Shown here piece after piece: positions 11,181 through 21,355 of a DNA stretch of 64,000 nucleotides. The notes under the pieces were generated by a model that saw only the letters and a program-made list of their open reading frames with translations, ran no database searches and was not told where the DNA came from. Positions within the stretch are counted from its first letter, which is position 1. Each line of letters opens with the position of its first letter. This DNA is from Agroathelia rolfsii (Eukaryota > Basidiomycota > Agaricomycetes > Amylocorticiales > Amylocorticiaceae), in contig JABRWF010000008.1 in NCBI GenBank assembly GCA_018343915.1, forward strand, positions 1,612,001 to 1,676,000, in the 5' to 3' direction. The translations under genes were made by a program, and so were the position numbers.

Positions 11181-11191
11181 AGGTCGAAGCT
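11181..11191 (+). promoter_or_regulatory. B2 self-primer binding site
   Basis: AGGTCGAAGCT two bases after the LTR is the exact reverse complement of AGCTTCGACCT at 10796-10806. Pairing stops at both ends, giving exactly 11 nt. The position and length are those of the self-primer of the fission yeast element Tf1. Function is inferred. Confidence 0.78.
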
Positions 11192-11655
11192 ACCAGGAAA
11201 TCCCTTGGACTCCCGCGGTCTGAGAAGAAGCAAGTGACAATTGCTTACAAAGAGCACCGAATTCTTTTTTTTCTCTTACATACAACTTCTGAGTGCGGAA
11301 ATGATAAACTACTTTGGAAAGCAATTGTGCAGTGCCCTACATAGCCTGTTTACAACTCTGTCTAGACAGAAATAGTGTGTACGTTCCACGCGATTTTCTG
11401 GCTGTATCCGAAGCACAAGACAGGTCTAAACCACCTGGTGTTCTAGGAGTCTCCCTTGGAGATCAAAGTTTATTGTCGTTAAACGCAAGTGGCACCTTTT
11501 CCACCCCTCCCTGCCATTAAAATTTTGCGCAAATTTTTGTGTGATTACGATACGGGCAAGCTCTAGCCCCAGCCGAAGAAGAAAATACTGTCAAATGCAT
11601 CCGGAAACCGGTACGACCACCGGTGATAAAGAAGACCGCTACAAAAGCTCTGTGA
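11192..11655 (+). other. B2 untranslated leader
   Basis: About 460 bp between the primer site and the gag ATG, alignable with the leaders of B1, B3 and Binv. A short upstream reading frame around 11596-11660 overlaps the gag start. I see no other signal. Confidence 0.55.
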
Positions 11656-13113
11656 ATGAGCACACGAAGGGGCACATCCTACAAGCCCAAAGAAGTCCTG
11701 GTCCCCTGGGCCACCAAACCCACTGCGTCACCCCCAGAAGTTACTAAAGAAATCGCGTCGAGCTCGGCTCTGCATATTTTTGAAGAAGAAGAGGAAGAAT
11801 CTGGCGAGGAAGCCATCTCCACACAAGCGTCACCACCCAAGACACCAGAAGGTCAAGAAGAGGCTCCATCAGAATACCCCTCACCATCAGAATTCCGCCG
11901 TTGGTATACCACCAAAGCTTCATACCCCAAGTCACCCATCGTCCCCCATCCATCTCCGTCCAAAAGCCGCCGCGAACGTTGCAAAGAAAAGAAACGCAAA
12001 CCTTCCCCTCCTCCCAAAATGTCCCTTCCCCAGGAACTCGGCCAAATTTTGGCCCTATTACAGGCAAACCAAACTCGTATCCAAGCTTCAATGGAACAGA
12101 TGCAGGAAACACAAGCTCGGTTCGCCGACCTGCTAGAAAGAGAACAGCCAGCTCCTGCCACTGTTGCCTCCTCTTCTATCCCCAAAGAAATCAGGCAACC
12201 CCCTGAAAAGTTCTCAGGAGATTGGACTAAGTATCAGTCCTTCGTGTTCGGCTTTGAGAATCACATCAAGCTAAACCCCAAAATTTACTCCTCGGACTAC
12301 ACGAAGGCACGCTTCTTTGTGGGACTTCTAGAAGGGGCTCCAAAAGCTTGGAGTCAGAAGTTCGATGACGCTATCGACACAAAGGGCTTCAACTTTGAAA
12401 GGGACCTGTATGCAAGGTTCAAGGCTCTCTATGGTGCTAGAGACTTTGGTAGAATTGCGCTTCAAAAGCTCCAGGATCTCAAGCAAGGAACCTTGTCAGT
12501 TGCAGACTTCACGGCTGCCTTCTCAACCCTGGCCAACCAGACTAAGCTGTCGGGAGAAGATCAGAGGGTACGCTATTGGCAGGCCCTATCTCCAAAAATC
12601 AAAGGAGTCATTGGTGGTTATCCGAAGGAACGTAGAGATACTTTGGAACACCTAATAGAAGCTGCCGTCGATGCCGAAGAAGGCCTCAGAGATGCAGGGA
12701 TATGGACGGACGGATGGAAACCAAAACCTCGTTTCCAGAATACTCAGGGAACTGCCACCAACCCCATAACAATCAATGCAGCACAGGCAACCCCTGCCTC
12801 TCCAACCCCAGTCAGCCAAGGAAGCCGGCAACCTCCAAGGGATCTAAGTACGGTACAGTGTTACAACTGTCAATAATGGGGGCACTTCGCTTCCAACTGC
12901 ACAAATCCAAGGGTCTCCAGATACCAAGGATCGAGGCCAAGGGTCCAGGCCACAACCACCATGGCAACCCCTGTTCCCGATCAACTTGGTCCCTCTGCAG
13001 CAAACGACGACATCAACGAAGGATCCTCAACAATGACAATGGCCGACCTACAGGCCTTAGTGGAACAGCAAGTGATGGCACTTGCCGCCTTCAAAGATAA
13101 GGCGGGTTTTTAG
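11656..13113 (+). pseudogene. gag: B2 gag
   Basis: Starts at ATG 11656 (MSTRRGTSYKPKEV). Order: acidic and proline-rich N-terminus (EEEEEESGEE, SPSKSRRER), a coiled region (MSLPQELGQILALLQANQTR near 12020), capsid (EKFSGDWTKYQSFVFGFENH near 12210; LEGAPKAWSQKF near 12340) and a CCHC knuckle CYNCQQWGHFASNC-type near 12860. One stop, TAA at 12874-12876, falls inside the knuckle (CAA to TAA). The last codons GCG GGT TTT TAG contain the frameshift heptamer. The structural protein would be about 485 residues. B1 and B3 have ATA where this copy has its ATG. Confidence 0.9.
13104..13110 (+). promoter_or_regulatory. -1 frameshift heptamer, B2
   Basis: G GGT TTT in gag phase immediately before TAG (13111-13113). 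Pol continues in the -1 frame as GGFLEGLTERAISADPYL. Confidence 0.78.
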
Positions 13114-14093
13114 AAGGGTTGACGGAAAGGGCCATTTCGGCCGACCCTTATTTGTCGAATCGTTTCTTTTCTCTTCTTTCTTGTAATTCTGTTTCCATTT
13201 CCGGTGCGCATGGACAGCACCTTCATATCCCAATCATGTTCCATGGACATTTCCTTTCACTTGTAACTTTAGCTATGATAGATTCTGGTGCATCTTCCTC
13301 TTTTGTCTATTCTCGCTTTATTAAAGAAAATAAAATAAATACAAAAAAACTTCCTCATGTAATACCTATACATAACATAGACAACTTGCTTAACGCTCAA
13401 GGGAAAATCGAAGAAATTGCTATTCTTGAGACAAGCATCGGCGGGATAAGAAAGAAACTCCCATTCTTAGTCACCGATATCGGGCAAGAAAATGTCATCC
13501 TGGGAATTGACTGGCTTTGGTTGGAAAACCTGGTAATAGACTGGTCAGCAGGAAAGATTGTGCACCCCAACTGCATAACCATATCCTCCAGCCTCCTACC
13601 AGAGTGGGCAGCAGAGTTTACTTCCGTATTTTCTAAAGAAGCCTCCCAAAGAATGCCGCTCCGAAAACCTTGGGACCACAAAATCGAACTCAAGGATGGG
13701 GCACAACTCAGGAGAAGCAAGGCATACCCTCTTTTGGTTAAAGAAGAAGAAGCGTTAGTAGATTACCTCAAAGAAAATCTTGAGAAAGGCTACATCAGAA
13801 AATCGAAAAGTCCTATCGCCGCTCCTATGTTCTTTGTCCCTAAAAAGAACGGTTCCCTTCGACCAGTCCAAGACTACCGGAAGCTTAATGCCGAAACAAT
13901 CGAGAATGCTTACCCACTCCCGCTAATTTCGGAACTTCAAGACAAAATGACCAAATTCAGAACTTTCTGCAAAATTGATTTAAGATGGGGGTTCAATAAT
14001 ATCCGAATCAGAGAAGGTGACAAACACAAAGCGGCCTTCATCACAAACAAGGGATTATTTGAGCCCACAGTCATGACATTTGGTCTATGTAAC
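13111..14093 (+). pseudogene. pol: B2 pol, protease and start of RT
   Basis: The -1 frame after gag is open without stops up to the solo LTR. The protease shows AMIDSGASSSFVYS near 13275 and ENVILGIDWLWLEN near 13490. RT begins at KGYIRKSKSPIAAPMFFVPKK near 13790 and reaches TFGLCN at 14093, where the F LTR cuts it between N and A of NAPATMQTMMD. The frame resumes at 14726. Confidence 0.92.
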
Positions 14094-14720
14094 TGTCACG
14101 TTCCGCTCCACAATACTCTCGGGAGTACGTCTCCGCCATCTCCAACGGCACCTCCGCATCGGGGCCTCCGCAACGTACATGACATACTCCTCCCACGCTC
14201 CGCCCTCTCCCTCCGCCATCAGCTCCGGAAGCCGGATCCTGCGAGCCTTTTAGAGTCAATCAAAACCACCGAGTTAGTTGTCTCACACGCGTTCCTATCT
14301 TTTGTGCATTCCCATTGTTTGTTCCCTGTTCCTTATTTCATTTCCCATGAACACTCTTGGCTCTGATGTATACTATATGATTATTTCCCACCCCCTATTC
14401 CTATTATCTTTCTAGCTTTTCTGTGTCTCGCTACTACCACAGTATTTATACCAATACATGATGTACTTAGCACCTCAGTTCAGAAATCAACTAAGTTCCC
14501 CATCCTCTGTCCAACCTCTGTCCCAGACCGCAACTAGGCAAGGGCCTGACACATACGTCTTGGCCAAGTCCGGTTTCCCCTTTCTCTCATCTACCCATCC
14601 GTTGCTTTCTACCCACTCTGTCATCTCCGCACCCTTTCCGTCTCCGCCTCCACTTCCGCTCCGCCTCCACACCCTTTCCGCTCCGCCTCCTCTTTGTACT
14701 CCCTCTGTCCGAACTTAACA
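14094..14720 (+). repeat. Solo LTR, family F, in B2 RT
   Basis: A 627-bp segment with TGTCACGTTC...ACTTAACA ends, flanked by a perfect GTAAC duplication (14089-14093 and 14721-14725). Removing it restores the RT reading frame exactly. It has a TATA-like TATTTATA near 14447 and CT-rich, CTCCGCC-repeating ends. No internal sequence or second copy of this family occurs in the window, and orientation is uncertain. It lacks the AGCTTCGACCT core of B, C and E. Confidence 0.88.
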
Positions 14721-14725
14721 GTAAC

Positions 14726-17278
14726 GCACCTGCCACCATGCAAACGATGATGGACAATTTGTTCTACAAATTCAATCAACTAGGATGGCTAGTACATTAT
14801 ATTGACAACATCATCATCGGAGCAGAAATAGAAGCTGAATTACGTAAAAGGGTCTTAGAAGTACTAGGAGTTCTTAAAGCAAACGATCTGTTTGCAAACC
14901 TGGAAAAGTTTGAGTACGATGTCCCGGAAGTAGATATCTTGGGTGCCCTGGTTTCATATGGCTCCATCCGCATGACCCCGGAAAAGGTCAAAGCAGTCCT
15001 GGAATGGCCCACCCCTCAGAAAGTTTCCGACCTCCGACACTTCCGTGGTCTTGCCAACTACTACCGACGCTTCATTCGGAATTTCGCACAGATCTGTAAG
15101 CCCCTAGACCGTTTAACCGGAAAAGTAGACTGGAAATGGGAATTGGAGGAGCAGGAAGCCTTCGATGCCCTAAAAGCGGCCTTTACTTCGGCACCTGTAC
15201 TTGGGGCATACTCGCAGACAGCAGAAACACAGTTGGAAACAGATGCTTCTAACTTCGCAACAGGGGCAGTTCTTCTCCAAAAATAGTCAGACAACTCCTG
15301 GCGACCAATTGCATTCCTCTCCCAAGCAATGAACGATGCCGAGCGAAATTATGACATTTGGGACAAGGAAATGTTAGGGATCATCAGGGCTCTGGACGCC
15401 TGGCAACACTACCTCATTGGTCTTCCCCACCCCTTTGAAATACGAACTGATCATAAGAACCTGGAATATTGGAAAACAGCTCAAAACCTGACCAGACGAC
15501 AAGCAAGATGGTCCCTTTTCCTTTCTGAGTTCCGGTTCACGATCTCTTATCTCCGAGGATCCGAGAATGGCCGCGCTGACCCCCTATCTCGACGACCAGA
15601 CTTTCAACGATCTGATGAGGAAGACAACTTGGATCAGGTTGTCCTGGACCCCAAACTCTTCCGAATCAATGCCGCTAGAAGGGGCCACGTAGAAGTTCAA
15701 GGAGAAAAGGGAATCTTAGATCAAATCAGAAGCAAGGCAAAGGATGCTGAAATTGCAAATGCCCTAGGAATAGTCAAAGAACTAGGCCCGGTCAAACTGC
15801 AAAAAGGTCTCGAAGAATGGAACAAGGAAAACGGCTTAATTTTACACCTTGGAAAGGTCTATGTACCTCGCGACACCGTTTTACGAAATGACATCATCCG
15901 TCTTTGCCACGATGTACCAGCGGCTGGTCACCCAGGCCGGCACAAGACTCTAGAATTAGTCTCAAGAAACTATTGGTGGCCCGGCCTTACAAAAGCAGTC
16001 AATGATTACGTAGCCTCGTGTCCCAGTTGCCTTGCCTCAAAGACATCTAGATCTATGCCAGTAGGACCCTTAGCCCCTCTACCAACTCCGGAACGACCCT
16101 GGGAACATGTCACCTCAGATATGATCGTTAAACTCCCAGAATCCTAAGGCTTCGACTCTATTTTGGTAGTAGTAGATAGGCTTACCAAGATGTGCCACCT
16201 AATCCCTTGCGTAGAAGCGATCACGGCTTCAGAAATGGCGGACCTATACTTGGCCAACATATTCAGACTCCACGGCTTACCCAAACAATGGACTTCGGAC
16301 TGAGGACCCCAATTTGCTGGAAAAGTCATGAGGGAAATCCACAAGCGTTTAGAAATCAAAATGTCCCTTTCTACCGCCTATCACCCACAGTCTGATGGCC
16401 AAACAGAACGCCTCAACCAGGAAGTCGAGGTATACCTTCGGAATTACGTCTCCCACTGGCAAGACAACTGGGCCGGTCTTCTACCACTAGCAGAATTTGC
16501 GCTTAACAATCAGCAGCAGGCATCAACAGGAACCTCCCCCTTTGAGATGAACTACGGATTCTCCCCATGCATGAACCTAATAACAGCAGGGATCCCAAGT
16601 ACAGAAGGAGCACAATTGTGGACAGAGAAAATCAAAGAACTACAGGAAGATGCTAAGGCGGCCCTAGATCACACAGCAAGCCGAATGAAATACTTCTTTG
16701 ACAAGCACGCCGCGGAAATTCCTAAGTACGCAGTAGGCAACAAAGTTTGGCTGAGCACAGAAAACATCAAGCTGGCCCAACCCTCAAAGAAGCTCTCAGC
16801 CAAGTGGATCGGTCCTTACAAAATCACCGAACTTATTGGAAACCGAGCAGTCCGGCTCGCCATCCCAAAAAGATGGACCATTCACGACGTTTTCCACGTT
16901 TCATTGATCAAGCCACATGTCCAAGTAGAATCTAGGCCACTTGCCCCCATTCCAGAAGTCATCGAGGTGGAAGGAGAAGAGGAACACAAAGTCCTACGCA
17001 TCAAAGATAGCCGACTAAGCCCAAGAACGAAGAAATTAGAATACTTGGTTGAATGGAAGGGATATCCTGGAGAAGATTCATGGGAAAAGGAAGCGAATAT
17101 CACCAATGCCCCTCGTCTGATCAAGGAATTCCACAAGAAAAACCCCAAAGCACCTAAACGCCTATCGGCTGCAGTCTTTGCGAATTTACCATTTCAACCA
17201 ATTGAAAATTTCACAGAAACAACGGAAAAGATCGGAGGAACATGGGAACTAGGGATATTCCGGAGGAAATCCCCTTAG
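14726..17278 (+). pseudogene. pol: B2 pol: RT end, RNase H, integrase, chromodomain
   Basis: Continues RT with the active site YIDN (14798-14809), where Asn replaces the second catalytic Asp. RNase H follows (ETDASNFATGAVLLQK near 15240; YDIWDKEMLGI near 15355), then H2C2 (GHPGRHKTLELVSRNYWW near 15940), the integrase core (SDMIVKLPES near 16120, DGQTERLNQE with intact Glu near 16400) and the chromodomain (KKLEYLVEWKGYPGEDSWEK near 17040). Stops at 15284-15286 (CAG to TAG), 16145-16147 (CAA to TAA) and 16301-16303 (CGA to TGA) interrupt it. The polypurine tract GGAAGGGGGTAA at 17278-17289 primes plus-strand synthesis. Confidence 0.92.
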
Positions 17279-17289
17279 GAAGGGGGTAA

Positions 17290-18980
17290 TGTCATGAGAA
17301 GGGAATTTTTGCCGATTTTTCGGTTATTTTCTTGTATTATTTGGACCAGTATTTAATTAGCTATCGTATTTTCTTTTCACTTTTTCTATTTTTCTTATAA
17401 AAGTTACCCCTTTAGGGCGTGGACTGTGGGCAGTGCAGTGGTCATGTGATTGACCCTCACGTGTTCCAAGCCGCACGACACAGGAGTAATCTCGGGGCTG
17501 TGCGAACTTCCATTTCACCATCACGCACAGCCTAGGAACACAAGACCTTCCTTCCCTAATCAATTCCTAATGGTTACCGGTACCGGTCCGGAAACGGATC
17601 TCCACACGGATGCCCGGTGGAGTTAGGTTAAAAGATCTTCCCCTGCATTGCCTCTTTCATACTTCTATCTCCCTCTGTGCACAGACCATCAATGCTGCGC
17701 ACGGACCATTCAGTAGTAGTATAAATAGTGCATGTAACTTGTCCTAAAGAGCTCAGCTTCGACCTCTTTGCCTTTAGGCAAGTAACCAAAAGTCTGTATT
17801 TCCTCTAAAAGTAGATTGCTAATAAATCTTCGCCTTCAGGGTAAAACTCTTAGGCCTAGGCCCTGTGTCCTAGCCCCCCCCCTCTCTCTCTCTCTCTCAT
17901 CCTTAACTTGGAGGTGGTGCAAATCCCCTCGTGTGTGTGCGTGAAATAAGAGCTACGATTACAAGTGAGATAATAAAGTACCCGGTCACCCTCTCAATAG
18001 AATAAGAGTGGTGATATCTGTGGGAACACTCATTTGTAGGTACTTCATGTCATGAGAAGGATATTTTCGCCGATTTTTCGGTTATTTTCTTGTATTATTT
18101 GGACAAGTATTTAATTAGTTATCGCATTTTCTTTCTATCTTTCATATTTTTCTTATAAAATTACCCTTTAGGGCGTGGACTGTGGGCAGTGCAGTGGTCA
18201 TGTGATTGGCCCTCACGTGTTTCCAAGCCGCATGCCACAGGAGTAATCTCGGGGCTGTGCGCACTTCCATTTCATCATTGCGCACAGCTCAGGAACACAG
18301 CCTTCCTTCCCTGAACAATTCCTAACGATTACCGGTATCGATCCGGAAACGGATCTCCACACGGATGCCCGGTGGAGTTAGGGTAAACGTTCTTCCCCTG
18401 CATTGCCACCATTCATGCTTCTATCTCCCTCTGCGCACAGACCACTAAAGCTGCGCATGGACCCTTGTATAGCAGTATAAATAGTGCATGTAACTTGTCC
18501 TGAAGAGCTCAGCTTCGACCTCTTCGCCTTCAGGCAAGTAACGGTTTGTATTCCATAAATAGATTGCTAATAACACTTCGCCTTCAGGGTTATATTCCTT
18601 AGGCCTAGGCCCCTCATCCTAGCCCCTCTCCTTTCTCTCTCTATTACCTTACTTGGAGGCGGTGCAAATCCCCTCTCGCGTGTGTGTGACATATTCATAA
18701 GAGCATCGATAAGAGAATAAGCAGAGTACCCGGCGCACCCCAATAGATAAGGGACTTGCGTATCTGTGGGAAAACTTAGTTTCTTAGGTACTTAGTCCTT
18801 GTATTAAGAAAGTCTATTGTTTGATAGTGTCACAAGTAGGCCCTCCACGCCCAACGTAACATAGTCAAGGAGTAGACCCTTGACACTTCAGTATTTAGTG
18901 TTGAGAGGTACATTGTTTGATTAGTGCACAAGTAGGCTCTCCACGCCCAACGTCACAAGTCAAGAAGTCTACCCTTGAGA
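17290..18980 (+). repeat. B2 3' LTR, split by a solo LTR
   Basis: 17290-18047 and 18891-18980 together make 848 bp, the same length as the 5' LTR. The break carries a CTTCA duplication. The outer end TTGAGA abuts the CAGAC duplication shared with the left edge of B2. Confidence 0.92.
18048..18885 (+). repeat. Solo LTR, family B variant, in B2 3' LTR
   Basis: 838 bp, TGTCATGAGAAGGATATT to CCCTTGACA, flanked by CTTCA (18043-18047 and 18886-18890). It diverges from B2 (for example GTGTTTCCAAGCC, CATTCATGC) and so belongs to another B lineage. The TATAAATA and AGCTTCGACCT core is near 18475-18520. Youngest on the deepest path of the nest. Confidence 0.93.
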
Positions 18981-18985
18981 CAGAC

Positions 18986-19430
18986 CAGTCAATTACTGGG
19001 TTTTCCAACCAGAGCCAGTCAATTCCCAGGATCACGTTTTCTTGTCCTATGTCTGTCACTAGAAATGGGAGTTTCTTCCTTATCCCTCCAATGCTTGTTC
19101 CGAGAACAGCGATTTCTTCGATTTTTCCTTGAGCATTCAATGAATTGTCTATGTTATGTACAGGAATAGAGTGTGGTAATTTTTTTGTGTTTATTTTGTT
19201 TTCTTTTACAAAGCAAGAATGAATAAAGGAGGAAGATGCGCCAGAGTCTATCATGGCTAGTGTTACAAGGGAGGAGAAAAGTCCATGGAACATAAGAGGG
19301 ATATGGAGGTGCTGTCCATGCGCACCAGAAATGGAAACTGATTTACAAGAAAGAAAGGAAGAGAATCGATTAGAAATATAGGGGTCGGCCGAAATGGCCC
19401 TTTCCGTCGACCCTTCTAAAAACCCGCCTT
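18986..19430 (-). pseudogene. pol: B1 pol N-terminus and protease
   Basis: Minus-strand continuation of B1 pol across B2. It reads from the gag-pol junction (TERAISADPYISNRF near 19390) through HGQHLHIPLMFHGLFS and the protease MIDSGASSSFIHS near 19240 to ENVILGIDWLWLENPVIDWS at 18990, where B2 interrupts. No stops are seen in this part. Confidence 0.9.
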
Positions 19431-20890
19431 ATCCTTAAAGGCGGCTAACGCCATTGCCTGCTATTCTACTAAGGCTTGTAGGTTGGCCATCGTCATGGTT
19501 GTTGACCCTTCATTGATTTTGTTGGCGGCTGCGGAGCTACCGAGTTGATCCGTGGATGGGGAGGCTGAGCTTGTGGTTGCTTGTACCCTTGGTCTAGACC
19601 CCTGATAGCGAGATACCCTAGGATTCGTACAATTGGAAGCAAAATGTCCCCATTGCTGGCAGTTGTAACACTGCACAGTGCTGAGGTCTCGTGGTGGGCG
19701 GCGGTTTGCTTGTGCGGTTGAAGATGAGGGGACCGGCAGAGCTTGTGCTGAATTGATTGTGATGGGATTTGCAGCAGTGCCTTGTGTGTTCTGGAAATGG
19801 GTTCTAGGCTTCCACCCATCTGTCCAGATTCCTGCATCTCTCAACCCTTCTTCTGCGTCTACCGCGGCTTCCATTAAATGTTCCAGGCTATCCCGCCATT
19901 CTTTAGGATAACTACCAATCACACCCTTGATTTTAGGGGAAAGGGCTTGCCAATAGCGGACCCTGAGATCTTCTCCAGATAGCTTGGTCTGGTTTGCAAG
20001 GGTGGAGAAAGTTGCCGTAAAGTCCGCGACTGAGGCTGTGCCCTGTTTCAGGTCCTGTAATTTTTGAAGGGCAATCCTCCTAAAGTCTCTTGCACCATAC
20101 AATGCTTTGAATTTGGCGTACAAATCCTTTTTGAAGCTGAATCCTTTTGTGTCAATAACGTCGTCAAACTTCTGACTCCAAGCTTTTGGAGCGCCTTCTA
20201 GTAGACCTACAAAGTATCTGGCCTTTGTGAAATCAGTGGCATAAATCTTTGGATTGAGTTTTATGTGGTTTTCGAATCCAAAGATAAATGACTGGTATTT
20301 TGACCAATCTCCCGACCATTTTTCTGGGGCTTGGCCTATTTCTTTAGGGGTGGATGATGACGCGACAGTGACGGGGGCAGGTTGTTCTCGTTCAAGAAGG
20401 TCGGCGAAGCGCGCCTGAGTTTCTTGCATCTGCTCCATAGAGACTTGGATGTGGGCTTGGTTGGCTTGAAGAAGTGCCAGGATCTGGCCTAACTCCTGCG
20501 GTAGCAACATCATTGTTGGTTCTTCTTCTTCTGGAATTTCTCTGCGCTTTTCCCGGCGGCATTCTCGACGGCTTTTAGAGGGAGAAGGATGTGGTACAAT
20601 GGGTGATTCGGGGTATAAGGCTTCTGTAGTAAAGCGTCGACGGAATTCAGAGGGGGAGGGGTATTCTGAAGGTGCTTCTTCTTGCCCTTCTGGAGTTTTT
20701 GGGGGAGAGGCTTGTGTAGAGATGGCCTCTTTGCTGGATTCTTCTTCTTCTTCGGATATATGCGGAGCGGAGCTCGACGCAATCTCTTTTGTAACTTTGG
20801 GGGGGGATGCGGTGGACTTAGTGGCCCAGGAAACTGGAACTTCTTTGGGCTTGTAAGAGGTGCCCTTGCATGTGCTTATTCACAGAGCAA
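19416..20890 (-). pseudogene. gag: B1 gag
   Basis: Right to left: N-terminus TSYKPKEVPVSWATKSTASP near 20860, acidic stretch EEEEESS, coiled region PQELGQILALLQANQAHIQ near 20490, capsid (EKWSGDWSKYQSFIFGFENH near 20300; LEGAPKAWSQKF near 20190), intact zinc knuckle CYNCQQWGHFASNC near 19650, C-terminal helix. A stop at 19461-19463 (CAG to TAG) precedes the natural stop at 19416-19418. The codon matching the ATG of B2 is ATA, so the canonical start is lost or lies elsewhere. Confidence 0.88.
19419..19425 (-). promoter_or_regulatory. -1 frameshift heptamer, B1
   Basis: Minus-strand GGGTTTT in gag phase directly before TAG (19416-19418); pol continues in the -1 frame. Confidence 0.75.
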
Positions 20891-21355
20891 GTAAAATGGT
20901 CTTCTTTGTCACCGGTGGTCATGCCAGTTTCCAAACGGGTAGCGGGATTTTCTTCTTCAGCTAGGGCTAGAGCTTGCCTGTATAGTAATCACACAAAAAT
21001 AATCACGCAAGTTTGAAATAGCAGGGGGGGGTGGAAAAGGCGCCACTCACGCTTAGCAACAATAAACTTTGATTCCCAATGGGAACTCCTAGAACACCAG
21101 ACGTATTAGGCCTGTATAGTGCTTTGGATACAGCCAGAAAATCGTGTAGAACGTATATGCTATTTCTGTCTAGACGGAGTTGTAAACAGGCTTTGGAGGG
21201 CTCTGCACAATGGCTTTCCAAAGTAGTTTGTTGCTTACGTGTTCAGAAGAAAGTACTTAAAAAGATTTATGAAGGGGGTGCTCTTCGTAAGCAATTGCTA
21301 ATTGCTTCTTCTCAGACCGTGGAAGTCCGAGGGAGGCCTGGTAGCTTCGACCTAA
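20891..21355 (-). other. B1 leader with self-primer binding site
   Basis: Untranslated leader matching that of B2. The primer site, read on the plus strand as AGCTTCGACCT, is at 21343-21353, two bases from the LTR edge at 21356. It exactly complements the start motif in the B1 3' LTR (6744-6754). The 5' LTR copy of the start motif has one C-to-T change. Confidence 0.75.

Larger units (their letters stand above)
10331..18980 (+). mobile_element. B2: near-complete family B element inside B1
   Basis: Plus-strand element flanked by CAGAC (10326-10330 and 18981-18985). 5' LTR 10331-11178 (848 bp), primer site 11181-11191, gag 11656-13113, pol to 17278, and a 3' LTR that also totals 848 bp once the nested solo LTR is removed. 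It carries two later insertions (F solo LTR in RT, B solo LTR in the 3' LTR). The last bases of its 3' LTR are TTGAGA rather than TTGACA. LTR differences seen by eye are nearly all transitions. Confidence 0.94.
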
